NCBI GenBank assembly: GCA_902610815.1
Contig: CACLXG010000002.1
Location: 64,834-128,833 of the forward strand
DNA length: 64,000 bases
Reading direction: 5' to 3'
Origin: an uncultured Candidatus Actinomarina sp.
Lineage (GTDB): Bacteria > Actinomycetota > Acidimicrobiia > Actinomarinales > Actinomarinaceae
A model generated the notes under the pieces. That model ran no database searches, was not told the origin of the DNA, and was given only the letters and a program-made list of their open reading frames with translations. A program made the position numbers and the translations under genes. Positions within the stretch are counted from its first letter, which is position 1. Every line of letters begins with the position of its first letter. Below are positions 36,989 to 46,169 of the stretch, in pieces.

Positions 36989-37672
36989 GTGACTTCTAAT
37001 CCTAGTGAAAAAGATATATTAGCTCTAGAGACAATCGCTGAATTAAAAAATTACAACGGATATACATTTAATCTAATTTATCAAAACATATCTGGAAAGA
37101 ACATTTTAGATTTTGGTTCAGGGTACGGCGTTTTTTGCCAATATATGGCTAAAAAAGGGTATCAGGTGGATGGATATGAAATTAATAAAGATGCATTTCT
37201 TGAATCAAAAAAAAGGGGTGTAAACACCTACTCTGAACTAAATAATATTAATAAAAAATTTGATACTATAACGTCATCAAATGTTTTGGAACATATTGAG
37301 GATGACGTTAATGCAATTAATGAAATGCGATCATTACTAGTTGATGAAGGTATTTTAATACTTTATCTTCCTGCTTCAGAAATTGTATGGACAAAAATGG
37401 ATGATGATGTAAATCACCATAGACGATATTCAAAAAAAGATTTGCATTCAAAACTTAAATCAGCAAATTTTGAAATATTGGAGTCCAGATATGTTGATTT
37501 TATAGGATGGTTTACATTAATTATTTTTAAAATTTTAAAAATTCAACCAAAATTTAACAAAAAACTAATAATTTTTTACGATAAGGTTTTCTTTAAATTT
37601 TTAAAATATCTTGATATTGTTTTTAAAAATTTAATTGGTAAAAATATTCTGGTGGTTGCTAAAAAAAATTAG
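36989..37672 (+). CDS. Class I SAM-dependent methyltransferase
   Basis: 227 residues (GTG start). NILDFGSGYGVFCQYMAKKGYQVDGYEIN is SAM motif I and II, TITSSNVLEHIEDDVNAINEMRSLL is motif II/III of the UbiG-like group, and ILYLPASEIVWTKMDDDVNHHRRYSKKDL includes the H-H-R-R-Y block common in methyltransferases of glycan loci. The C-terminus is hydrophobic (about 165-220), possibly membrane associated. It is in operon with the shortened fusion gene. Confidence 0.85.
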   Translation: MTSNPSEKDILALETIAELKNYNGYTFNLIYQNISGKNILDFGSGYGVFCQYMAKKGYQVDGYEINKDAFLESKKRGVNTYSELNNINKKFDTITSSNVLEHIEDDVNAINEMRSLLVDEGILILYLPASEIVWTKMDDDVNHHRRYSKKDLHSKLKSANFEILESRYVDFIGWFTLIIFKILKIQPKFNKKLIIFYDKVFFKFLKYLDIVFKNLIGKNILVVAKKN

Positions 37673-37673
37673 T

Positions 37674-38363
37674 TTAGAATATTCTTTTTTTAAATATCAT
37701 ATAAATAACTTTAAAAACATGTCTGCCCTTAATCTTTTTTCCTTCTGCGAATGTTCTACCAGAATATGAAATAGGAACTTCATAATGTATTGTAGAATTT
37801 TGAATTGCAAGTGAAAGAATTTCAGCGTGTTGCTCCCATCCTTTTGATTTGATTTTATTTATGTCAACACTTTCTTTTTTGATACATAAATAACATGAAT
37901 AAATATCTGTAAAGGTTGTATTATTTAATAAATTAAAAATTCCGGTAATTACTTTATTGCCTAATTTATGAAAAAAATTATATACTCTTATATAATCTGG
38001 TGATAAATTTCTGCTTCCAATTATTACTTCAGCGTTGAAATTTTCAATTACATAAAATATTTTTGAGTAATCATTTGGATCATATTCTAAATCTGCATCT
38101 TGAAAAAGGATATAATCACCAGTAGCAATCTTTAATCCTTCTTTTATAGCTGCACCTTTTCCTGAATTTTTTTTCAATTTAATAAAATGATTGTATAATT
38201 GGACATTTTTTGACAACAACTCAGCTGATCCATCTGTAGATCCATCATCAATTACTATGATCTCTAAAGAAATAGTTTCGTTATTCTGCTTATTTACTTT
38301 TTCAAGTATTTCAATAACAGTATCTTCTTCATTATAAAGTGGTATCAATATTGAAATCTTCAT
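37674..38363 (-). CDS. Polyprenyl-phosphate glycosyltransferase-like GT2
   Basis: 229 residues. KISILIPLYNEEDTVIEIL, EIIVIDDGSTDGSAELL, NSGKGAAIKEGLKIATGDYILFQDADLEYDPNDY (DAD metal site) and SYSGRTFAEGKKIKGRHVFKVIY (arm with R-x-x-x-E-G-K-K-I) are DPM1/DPMS-like. EGKKI is typical for enzymes making undecaprenyl- or dolichyl-phosphate sugars. It probably supplies donor to the GT39-like membrane protein at 38507. Confidence 0.88.
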   Translation of the reverse strand: MKISILIPLYNEEDTVIEILEKVNKQNNETISLEIIVIDDGSTDGSAELLSKNVQLYNHFIKLKKNSGKGAAIKEGLKIATGDYILFQDADLEYDPNDYSKIFYVIENFNAEVIIGSRNLSPDYIRVYNFFHKLGNKVITGIFNLLNNTTFTDIYSCYLCIKKESVDINKIKSKGWEQHAEILSLAIQNSTIHYEVPISYSGRTFAEGKKIKGRHVFKVIYMIFKKRIF

Positions 38364-38506
38364 GTAGTTAATTCTAATTATTAAAATAAATTTATCATCC
38401 TTAAAAATTCATCAAACTTTCCAATTCAAAAACTTAGAACAGTCCCTCTTTTAGAGGAAATCCAGAAAGAAATTAATAATATATAAAAGTTTTAAAAAAT
38501 TTAAAA

Positions 38507-40054
38507 TTATTTATTTAAGCTAAAAATTAATTTTGTTAAGGAATAAGAAAAATAAAATATCGCAAAATTTACTACAAGTAAGTAACTTGTATCTAAATTG
38601 TAATATATATCAGAGAATGATAAAAACTTTTCAACTTTCTGAATATTTAAATTACCAAAAAACGATGAATTGTTTATAAAATCCCTCAAGTTAATTAGTT
38701 TAAAAATGTCCACAAAATATATATTTCTTAATGAAGCGCTTAAGATAGTTTCGTAATTAAAAAAGGCTTTTAATACTTCAATGTAATAATTTTCTGCAGT
38801 AAATCCGACTTTTGTTCCCCAAAGTGATAAACCAGGATTTAAAGTGAGATTTTCTGAGGAATAAAAAAATAAATAACCTATGTAAGTAAAAATAGTTGAT
38901 ATTTTAGCAAACAAAGCAAGACGTATATTAAATAAATATTTAGATGTTAATAAAATACAAATAGGAATTAATCCTATCAATAGCCTTTGTCCATATGCTA
39001 CCTCCCTACCTTGCCAAATTAAAAGTGGAACTGAACTCGCTCCAAAATAAAAAAACAAAAGTAGCTTGTCAGTCGTTTTTAAGTTGTCTCTTAAGTATTT
39101 TGTAAAAAAGACAATAAAAGCCAAAAAAATAATAGGGGCTGAATAAACAATCCCCATGTTTGTTGAAAAAAATAGATTTGGCAATTTTAATAAACCAGAT
39201 ATAAGCTGCTCAATGTTTAGACTTGAAGCATACTCTCCACTTTCAATTCCATATGTATTCAAGAGCATAAAATTATCTTGATATAGTTTTCTGGACAAAA
39301 TAATGTACAAAGTTGTGAATAAAGAAATTTTAAAAAAAGAAACTGAGATAGTTTTAAAATTATATATAAATTTATTTCTATAAATAAGTAAAAGAATAAT
39401 TGAGTATAAAAATGTTGAGGGGCGAGTTATAGCAAGACAAAAATATACTAATAACAATTTTGTAATGTCATTATTATTAAATTTTTTCGATAATTCTTTC
39501 TCATAAATATAAATTAAAGAACTACAAAGAAAAAACTCTACTGCGTGAGCCATCAAAAAACGAGTTGAAACAAAGTGGATCAAAGTGCTAATTAGTCCAC
39601 AAAAAATTAACAAGCCAGCATATTTATTATTGTATTTTTTTATTACTATTGAAATTATTTTTAAGCCAAGATATGTATATAAAAGTCCAGAAATGAAAAA
39701 TCCTAGATATGCAAATGATTTAACAGGGTTTGTTCTCGTATTGTTAACTGATGTTTCAATTAATTTATCTAGTTGGCTAAATAAATATACAAAAGGAGAG
39801 GCTAAATATCCCGCACCTGGAGGATGAGAGGGTGCATTTGTTTCAGGATGAAATATACTACTTTCGATTTTATAATCATTTTTGTAATCTAAGTCTTGAT
39901 CAAATGCTATTGTTGCTGAATGAAGCCAATAAGACATATCGTCTGCTGGAATTCCCAAGCTAGAATTATTAAAAATCCATAAAGGCTTAAACAAGAGTGT
40001 AATTAGTAAAAATGTAAGAAGAAATAATTTATTTTTTTTTAAGCTTTTAAACAT
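38507..40054 (-). CDS. GT-C membrane glycosyltransferase (GT39/ArnT-like)
   Basis: 515 residues with about 12 membrane helices. The first extracytoplasmic loop has IPADDMSYWLHSATIAFDQDL and then HPPGAGYLASPF, the acidic-pair plus HPPG layout of polyprenyl-phosphate-sugar dependent GT39/GT83 enzymes. The second half has WQGREVAYGQRLLIGLIP. It probably transfers a lipid-phospho-sugar to a glycan or protein outside the membrane. It is the last glycan gene before core metabolism and ends 24 bp from nrdJ. Confidence 0.75.
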   Translation of the reverse strand: MFKSLKKNKLFLLTFLLITLLFKPLWIFNNSSLGIPADDMSYWLHSATIAFDQDLDYKNDYKIESSIFHPETNAPSHPPGAGYLASPFVYLFSQLDKLIETSVNNTRTNPVKSFAYLGFFISGLLYTYLGLKIISIVIKKYNNKYAGLLIFCGLISTLIHFVSTRFLMAHAVEFFLCSSLIYIYEKELSKKFNNNDITKLLLVYFCLAITRPSTFLYSIILLLIYRNKFIYNFKTISVSFFKISLFTTLYIILSRKLYQDNFMLLNTYGIESGEYASSLNIEQLISGLLKLPNLFFSTNMGIVYSAPIIFLAFIVFFTKYLRDNLKTTDKLLLFFYFGASSVPLLIWQGREVAYGQRLLIGLIPICILLTSKYLFNIRLALFAKISTIFTYIGYLFFYSSENLTLNPGLSLWGTKVGFTAENYYIEVLKAFFNYETILSASLRNIYFVDIFKLINLRDFINNSSFFGNLNIQKVEKFLSFSDIYYNLDTSYLLVVNFAIFYFSYSLTKLIFSLNK

Positions 40055-40078
40055 ATTGTAAAAGCTCTATTTATATTT

Positions 40079-43000
40079 TTAACTACATCCAAGTGAGTTT
40101 CCACAGTTTAAGCACTTGTAACAAGAACCATTTCTGATTGTTATATGTCCACAGTCAGGACAAGCAGGTGCATCTCCCATCATATCGCCAAGTACTTCTT
40201 GTACAGTAGCAACTGAATTTTCAGCTTGCTCTACAGCGACAGGTTCTGTTTGTTGTACAGACGCTGTTGGCTGTGGTTTCTCCTCTACAGCGACAGGTTC
40301 TGTTTGTTTTTTATCTTTTGGTGGAACCTGAACAATATCTGTTCTATCCAAATATTCAAGACCAAGGGCCCTAAAAACATAGTCTATTATTGAATTACTC
40401 ATTTTAATGTTTTCATGTCCTTCAACCATACCTCTTGGTTCAAACGTTTGGAAAGTAAACGTATCTACAAACTCTTCTAGAGGAACTCCATACTGAAGTC
40501 CTTTTGAAACGGCTATGGCAAAGCATCCAAGCACTCCTTTAAGAGTCGCTCCTTCTTTAGCGATATCAATAAAAACTTCTCCCAATGTTCCATCAGGATA
40601 TTCACCGGTTCTCAAGTAAACCTTATGTCCAGCAACTCTAGCCTCTTGTGTCCAACCTTCTCTTCTTTCAGGCAGTAAGAATCTTGGTCTGTTGACTCCT
40701 GCATAAGCTCTTGTTGGACTGGTACCAGGTGCAAAGTTTCCCTGAACAAGCATTGCTTCTTCTTCAAGAATCTTATTTACTTCAGGATCACTTTCATCAG
40801 AATCTCCTTCATCTGAAGATGCTGAAAGTGGTTGTGATGCTTTAGACCCATCTCGATAAATAGCTATAGCTTTTACTCCAATTTTTGCAGATTCAAAATA
40901 ACAATCTTCAATATCTTGAACAGTAGCCTCGTTTGGCATGTTCACTGTTTTAGAAATTGCTCCAGAAATGAATGGTTGAGCTGCAGCCATCATTCTCACA
41001 TGGCCCATGTAATGAATAAATCTCTCACCATCTTTACCACACTTGTTAGCACAATCAAACACTTCAAGATGTTCTTCTTTAAGATGTGGAGCCCCTTCTA
41101 TTTTCTGTGTTCCACAAATATCTAGATTTGCTTGAGCTATCTCATTTCTTGTAAACCCTAACTTCTCCAAGAGATTAAAGTCAAAAGATGTATACTCTTC
41201 TTCATCAATTCCAAGATTTTTCAAAGTATCTTCACCAAGTACAAAAACATTAAAGGCGTGTTGGATTTCAAAAGCTCCTGGAAGAGCATTTTCAATTTTT
41301 TCAATATCATTTTCTGAAAGGCCTTTGTCAATAAGCGATTCTCTATTTACATATGGAGAGTTTTCAAGAGACATGGAACCAATAACATACTGAATTATTT
41401 CATTTACTTTACTGTTTTCATATCCAAGAGATTGCAGTGCAGGACCTATAGACTGGTTAGCAATCTTCATATAACCACCACCAGCAAGTTTTTTAAACTT
41501 CATTAATGCAAAGTCTGGCTCAACTCCAGTGGTATCACAGTCCATTAAGAGACCGATAGTACCGGTTGGAGCCAATACTGTTGCCTGAGCGTTTCTATAA
41601 CCATTCTTGGTTCCAAGCTCGACAGCTTCATCCCACGATAGTTGAGCTGCTTCAAGTAAGTCTGTAGGACACAATTCCTGGTTTATTGCAATTAAATCAT
41701 GGCTTAAACCTTCATAATTGTTTGTATCATATGCTGCTTTTCTGTGATTATTCATAACTCTGAGCATATTTTCACTATTTTCTTCATATTTAGGGAATGG
41801 ACCAACAATACCTGCCATTTCAGCAGAAGCTTTGTAAGCTTCTCCAGTAAGCATCGCTGTTAAAGCTCCAGCAATTGCTCTTCCAAGATCAGAGTCATAA
41901 GCAATACCTTTTCTCATTAATAATGATCCGAGGTTTGCATAACCAAGTCCTAAAGTTCTGTAATCGTAGGAACCTTGTGCAATTTCTTTTGAAGGGAACT
42001 GAGCCATCTCAACTGAAATTTCAAGAACAATTGTCCATATTCTTAGTGCATGCTTATATGAAGCAATATCAAAAACCTGTGTCTCGTCATCGTAAAATTT
42101 AACAAGGTTAAGGCTTGCTAAGTTACAAGCTGTATTGTCTAAGAATAAGTATTCTGAACAAGGATTTGATGCACGAATACGTCCACCTTCTGGGGAAGTG
42201 TGCCATTCATTTATGGTGGTGTCATATTGAACACCAGGATCTGCACATTTCCAAGCTGCATCTGCAATTTTATTCCAAAGCTCTCTTGCTTTAACACTTC
42301 TAATTACAGACCCATCTGTTCTTGCAATAAGGTCCCAGTCCCCATCTTCTTCAACAGCTTTAACAAAATCTGCTGGTACACGAACAGAGTTATTTGAGTT
42401 TTGACCAGATACAGTAGCGTATGCTTCACCATTAAAATCAGCGGGATATCCAGCTGCAATCAATGCTCTTGCCTTATCTTCTTCAATAGCTTTCCACTCA
42501 ATGAAGTCTTCAATATCGGGGTGGTCAAGATCCAAAATGACCATTTTTGCAGCTCTTCTTGTTGTACCGCCAGATTTAATTGCGCCAGCAGCTCTATCAC
42601 CAATTTTAAGGAATGACATAACACCAGAAGAAACTCCACCACCTGATAATTGCTCTCCTTCACCTCTGAGGTTAGAGAAGTTTGTTCCGGTACCTGATCC
42701 AAATTTAAATAGTCGTGCTTCTTTGACCCAGAGGTCCATTATTCCGCCTTCATTAACTAAATCATCATCAATAGATTGAATAAAACAAGCATGGGGTTGT
42801 GGTCGTGAATAAGAGTCTTCACCTTCAGTTAGTTTTCCTGTTTTTGGATCAACATACCAAAAACCTTGAGCTGGTCCTGTTAGATCATATTTATAATTTA
42901 AACCAGTGTTAAACCATTGGGGGCTGTTAGGAGCTGCCATTTGTGTTGCAAGCATATATTTAAGTTCATCTTCAAAAGCTTGTGCGTCATCTGAGGATGC

Positions 43001-43348
43001 AAAATAACCAGTTGTTTCACCCCAATGTCTCCAGGTTTCAGCTAATCGATCAAAAACTTGTCTTGAGGAGGATTCTGGACCAAGAACTGTGTCGCCATTT
43101 TCATCTTTTAATTCATTACCATCGGCATCTAGTTGAGGTACACCTGCTTTTCTAAAATATTTTGAAACCATGATGTCTGTTGCCACCTGTGACCATGTAG
43201 AAGGAATCTCTACATCATTCATTTCAAACACTACGGAGCCATCAGGATTAGTAATTTTTGAACTTCGCTTTTCCCATGATATGTTGTTGTATGGGTTACC
43301 CGGTGTTGTATATTTTCTGTCTATTTTTAGCCCTGATTTTTTTGCCAC
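40079..43348 (-). CDS. nrdJ: Class II (adenosylcobalamin-dependent) ribonucleotide reductase
   Basis: 1089 residues with GTG start and strong AAAGGAG Shine-Dalgarno. MAAPNSPQWFNTGL, FKFGSGTGTNFSNLR, GGTTRRAAKMVILDLDHPDIEDFIEWK, NPCSEYLFLDNTACNLASLNL and APTGTIGLLMDCDTTGVEPDFAL are the B12-dependent NrdJ blocks. The C-terminus has CPDCGHITIRNGSCYKCLNCGNSLGCS, a Cys-rich redox tail. Reduces ribonucleotides to deoxyribonucleotides, oxygen-independent but cobalamin-requiring. A probable NrdR box lies upstream. Confidence 0.97.
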   Translation of the reverse strand: MAKKSGLKIDRKYTTPGNPYNNISWEKRSSKITNPDGSVVFEMNDVEIPSTWSQVATDIMVSKYFRKAGVPQLDADGNELKDENGDTVLGPESSSRQVFDRLAETWRHWGETTGYFASSDDAQAFEDELKYMLATQMAAPNSPQWFNTGLNYKYDLTGPAQGFWYVDPKTGKLTEGEDSYSRPQPHACFIQSIDDDLVNEGGIMDLWVKEARLFKFGSGTGTNFSNLRGEGEQLSGGGVSSGVMSFLKIGDRAAGAIKSGGTTRRAAKMVILDLDHPDIEDFIEWKAIEEDKARALIAAGYPADFNGEAYATVSGQNSNNSVRVPADFVKAVEEDGDWDLIARTDGSVIRSVKARELWNKIADAAWKCADPGVQYDTTINEWHTSPEGGRIRASNPCSEYLFLDNTACNLASLNLVKFYDDETQVFDIASYKHALRIWTIVLEISVEMAQFPSKEIAQGSYDYRTLGLGYANLGSLLMRKGIAYDSDLGRAIAGALTAMLTGEAYKASAEMAGIVGPFPKYEENSENMLRVMNNHRKAAYDTNNYEGLSHDLIAINQELCPTDLLEAAQLSWDEAVELGTKNGYRNAQATVLAPTGTIGLLMDCDTTGVEPDFALMKFKKLAGGGYMKIANQSIGPALQSLGYENSKVNEIIQYVIGSMSLENSPYVNRESLIDKGLSENDIEKIENALPGAFEIQHAFNVFVLGEDTLKNLGIDEEEYTSFDFNLLEKLGFTRNEIAQANLDICGTQKIEGAPHLKEEHLEVFDCANKCGKDGERFIHYMGHVRMMAAAQPFISGAISKTVNMPNEATVQDIEDCYFESAKIGVKAIAIYRDGSKASQPLSASSDEGDSDESDPEVNKILEEEAMLVQGNFAPGTSPTRAYAGVNRPRFLLPERREGWTQEARVAGHKVYLRTGEYPDGTLGEVFIDIAKEGATLKGVLGCFAIAVSKGLQYGVPLEEFVDTFTFQTFEPRGMVEGHENIKMSNSIIDYVFRALGLEYLDRTDIVQVPPKDKKQTEPVAVEEKPQPTASVQQTEPVAVEQAENSVATVQEVLGDMMGDAPACPDCGHITIRNGSCYKCLNCGNSLGCS

Positions 43349-43393
43349 TTTTTCTCCTTTTATAACTAAATATTGTATGGGGAATACAAAATA

Positions 43394-43409
43394 ACACTAA
43401 ATGTAGTGT
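43394..43409 (-). promoter_or_regulatory. Probable NrdR box upstream of nrdJ
   Basis: ACACTAAATGTAGTGT, a near-perfect palindrome (ACACTA/TAGTGT), matches the NrdR consensus ACACWATATWTWGTGT at most outer positions. It lies 46 bp before the nrdJ start. A weaker related stretch follows at about 43416-43431. TATAAT-like sequences around it point to promoter overlap and repression by NrdR when dATP is high. Confidence 0.55.
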
Positions 43410-43471
43410 TTTATAACTATATTATAAAGTGCTTACAATATCAAGCTTTTCCAAGTAAAATTTTCGCGAGG

Positions 43472-44218
43472 ATGTTTCAAATTCAATTACGTTATTTTCA
43501 ATATATTCTATCTTTTGCAATTTTTGCAGGGGTTTTACTCTCAAGTAAACCATTAATCACAGCTTGCTTCGTTGGTCTTACTTTAATTTGGCTTACAGAA
43601 ATGCTTATCAGTCAATTTGATATAAAATCAGATCAATACATCATAGTTCTAATTGTTTTATTATTATCTTTTTCTTCAGTTGCAATTCAAAGTATTATTT
43701 CTGATACAAATCAAGCCGAAATACTTATCTCCTGTTTTTTGATTACAATTATTTATTTTTTATTACAAAAGAATGTAAATATATACAAAATTGGAAATAT
43801 ATTTATGCTTTTAATATTTTCTTTTTTGATAAATAGATTCATTACTATTGAAACTTTTCAAGAAGATATTTTTTATATTTCTTACTTGTATCTTTTACTA
43901 CTCTTTTTAAAAACACTTGCAACATATTTCAGCGTTCAGTTCAGTAACTTTCAGTTCTTTTTTAATTTTTTTATAGTTTCAATAGTGTTTGTTGGTATAA
44001 GCAGCTTTTATTCTCTTAATACTCTAAATATCTTACTAGCTGGATTAACAACAGCACTATTCACAACATTAATTACTTTTATGTTTGTAAAAATTCGCCT
44101 TGAATATGAACTAACAACACGACTAACTGACCAAATTTACATATTTGACTTCATGCTGGCTTTCATAGCATCGCTGTACATTGTTGATTCACTAAATGTT
44201 GTAAATGGTTTATTCTAA
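43472..44218 (+). CDS. Polytopic membrane protein, unknown
   Basis: 248 residues from ATG 43472 (GCGAGG directly before it). An in-frame start at 43373 would place the start within the nrdJ promoter and is unlikely. About 7-8 hydrophobic helices with hardly any polar loop. No recognisable motif. It is first in a three-gene unit with the GNAT-like and MshA-like genes (5 bp, then 4-nt overlap), so it may act in the same pathway, for example as a membrane partner. Confidence 0.6.
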   Translation: MFQIQLRYFQYILSFAIFAGVLLSSKPLITACFVGLTLIWLTEMLISQFDIKSDQYIIVLIVLLLSFSSVAIQSIISDTNQAEILISCFLITIIYFLLQKNVNIYKIGNIFMLLIFSFLINRFITIETFQEDIFYISYLYLLLLFLKTLATYFSVQFSNFQFFFNFFIVSIVFVGISSFYSLNTLNILLAGLTTALFTTLITFMFVKIRLEYELTTRLTDQIYIFDFMLAFIASLYIVDSLNVVNGLF

Positions 44219-44223
44219 GCTTT

Positions 44224-45039
44224 GTGGAAAAACAAGTTTTAAACTCACCATTTATAAAAAAAGAATTTTTAAACTTAGTGAAGCAATTCAATGACGATCA
44301 AGATATAATCTTTGAAGATTTTGCAATATCTAATAAAACAATTGTAAATATTGGCAACAGAGACTTTGTTGACTACAGACCTACTAGTAAAATAAGTAAG
44401 GAAATTTTAGAAGACAATTCTATTTCAGATATAAATTTTAACTCGTTACATTTTTTCCAGATTCAAAAACTTTTAAAATCGGAATTTTGTAAATCAATAA
44501 AGATAAAAAAATCAGATATTTCTGTAAATTTATTATTGCCAGGACAATATGAAGATTATCTACAAAATTTAACAAAAAAGAATCGACACGAACTTAATAG
44601 AAAAAAAAGAAAATTTTCAGAACAAATAGTTTCTTTTGAGCTTCTTTCGTCCTGTGAAAAAGAGATATTTAACATTTTTGTTTCGCAACACAAAAAATCT
44701 AAAGGCAAAAAAGGTAAATTTATGACAAAAAATGTCGAAGCTTATTTTGAAGAACTTCTAAAGCTTGATGGATGGAAAATTTATTATTTAAATACTGACA
44801 AAGGAGTGGTTTCAACTGCATTCTGCTACGAAAACAAAAATGGCTGTTATCTTTACAATTCAAGTAGAAATAATCAATTTAATTCAATAAATCCAGGAAT
44901 AGTCCTAAATGACCTTATAATTCAAGGCTTAATACGTGATCGTAAGGCTTTTTTTGATTTTCTAAAAGGCACAGAAAGATACAAGTTTGATTTGGGTGGA
45001 AAATCGGTACAACTTTATGACTTGAGTATAAGTCTATGA
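44224..45039 (+). CDS. GNAT acyltransferase of the CelD/BcsL-FemAB-like type
   Basis: 271 residues (GTG start). NLTKKNRHELNRKKRKF is the hallmark K-x-R-x-x-x-R-R-K block of Acetyltransf_6/CelD-like proteins, and GKKGKFMTKNVEAYFEELL, WKIYYLNTDKGVVSTAFCYENKNGCYLYNSSRNNQFNSINPGIVLNDLI and DFLKGTERYKFDLGG follow. These enzymes move acyl or aminoacyl groups onto glycans or peptidoglycan. It overlaps the downstream MshA-like gene by ATGA. Confidence 0.8.
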   Translation: MEKQVLNSPFIKKEFLNLVKQFNDDQDIIFEDFAISNKTIVNIGNRDFVDYRPTSKISKEILEDNSISDINFNSLHFFQIQKLLKSEFCKSIKIKKSDISVNLLLPGQYEDYLQNLTKKNRHELNRKKRKFSEQIVSFELLSSCEKEIFNIFVSQHKKSKGKKGKFMTKNVEAYFEELLKLDGWKIYYLNTDKGVVSTAFCYENKNGCYLYNSSRNNQFNSINPGIVLNDLIIQGLIRDRKAFFDFLKGTERYKFDLGGKSVQLYDLSISL

Positions 45040-46169
45040 AAATATTACAAATTAGTTTTCATACAGCACCTTATGGCAGCACTGGTAAGTTTGATTCCGG
45101 AGGTCTAAATATATATGTTGAGAAAATTTCAGATCAACTATCCAAAAATAATCATGTCACGGTTATAACAGCTGAAAAGACAGAAAGTTTTGAAAAGGGC
45201 AATCTTGATTTTAAATCTTTAAATTTATTTGATAAAGATTTGTCTGTTGAAGATAAAGAAGTCTACTTACAGGAATTTATAAATAAATTATACGAATCAG
45301 TTGATGTCGAGAGTTTTGATGTAATACACGCTCACTATTGGTTGTCTGGATTAGTTGGAAAAGAGATTGCCAATAAATTTAATAAACCGCTGGTTTACAC
45401 ATCCCATAGTTTGGGAATTTTTCTTGATGGGTACAACAAGGAAAGAGTAGATTGCGAAAAAATAATTATGACTTCATCAGATGTTGTTACAACGTCTTCA
45501 TTATTCGAGGAAGAAATGATTTTAAAGAATTATAAAGTTGATTCAAACAAGATGAAACAAATTACACCAGGTGTTGATGTAGAGATATTTACACCTGACC
45601 GAACAATAAAGAGAAAGAATATATTTTTATCGATAGGAAGAATTCAAGAACAAAAAGGGCAAATTGAGACGATTAAGTTTTTGGATAATTTTAGAAAAGT
45701 TGAAAATAATTTTTTGTGCTATTTTATTGGTGGACCAAGTGGAAAATCTGGTAATGAATATTTAGATGAACTCAAAGGAGCTGTTACTGACTTAAACCTT
45801 GAGTCACATATAGAGTTTCTAGATAATCTTCCACAGAAAAAAATAAAAGAGCTATTAAATACATCAAAATTATTAATACATACATCTAAATTTGAAACAT
45901 TTGGACTAGTAGCAGTTGAGGCTAATGCAATGGGGGTGCCTGTTCTAACAACTAACAGTGGTTCTTTGCTAGAGATTGTGGAGAACAATAAGAATGGTTA
46001 TTATTCAGAAAACTTGATTGATGGAAATGTTAATAATTTTGTAAAGGATTTATTAAATAATAATAAAAAATTTGATGAGATTATGTTGAATTGTCTTGAA
46101 AAATCCAAGGGTTATAATTGGGCTAATACAGCAATAAAAATAGAAAATTTATATAAGCTTTTTGTTTAA
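45036..46169 (+). CDS. GT4 glycosyltransferase, MshA-like
   Basis: 377 residues. ISFHTAPYGSTGKFDSGGLNIYVEKISDQL, HAHYWLSGLVGKEIA, TSHSLG, ITPGVDVEIFTPDR, SIGRIQEQKGQIETI and HTSKFETFGLVAVEANAMGVPVLTTNSGSLLEIV follow the order of actinobacterial MshA (UDP-GlcNAc:inositol-3-phosphate transferase, first mycothiol step) and related sucrose-phosphate-synthase-like GT4 enzymes. The acceptor cannot be assigned; the GNAT neighbour is FemAB/CelD-like and not an obvious MshD. It overlaps the convergent hydrolase gene by 4 nt. Confidence 0.8.
   Translation: MKILQISFHTAPYGSTGKFDSGGLNIYVEKISDQLSKNNHVTVITAEKTESFEKGNLDFKSLNLFDKDLSVEDKEVYLQEFINKLYESVDVESFDVIHAHYWLSGLVGKEIANKFNKPLVYTSHSLGIFLDGYNKERVDCEKIIMTSSDVVTTSSLFEEEMILKNYKVDSNKMKQITPGVDVEIFTPDRTIKRKNIFLSIGRIQEQKGQIETIKFLDNFRKVENNFLCYFIGGPSGKSGNEYLDELKGAVTDLNLESHIEFLDNLPQKKIKELLNTSKLLIHTSKFETFGLVAVEANAMGVPVLTTNSGSLLEIVENNKNGYYSENLIDGNVNNFVKDLLNNNKKFDEIMLNCLEKSKGYNWANTAIKIENLYKLFV

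Noticed and set aside
38390-38486. Open plus-strand stretch ending LRTVPLLEEIQKEINNI before a TAA
   Set aside because: Looks faintly protein-like, but has no start codon or Shine-Dalgarno, no recognisable match in the window, and a 31-codon frame is expected by chance in this AT-rich sequence.
43371-43388. Inverted repeat TTGTAT-GGGGA-ATACAA near nrdJ considered as a second NrdR box
   Set aside because: The half-sites run in the opposite sense to the NrdR consensus (ACA...TGT), so it does not fit; it may be a different operator or chance.
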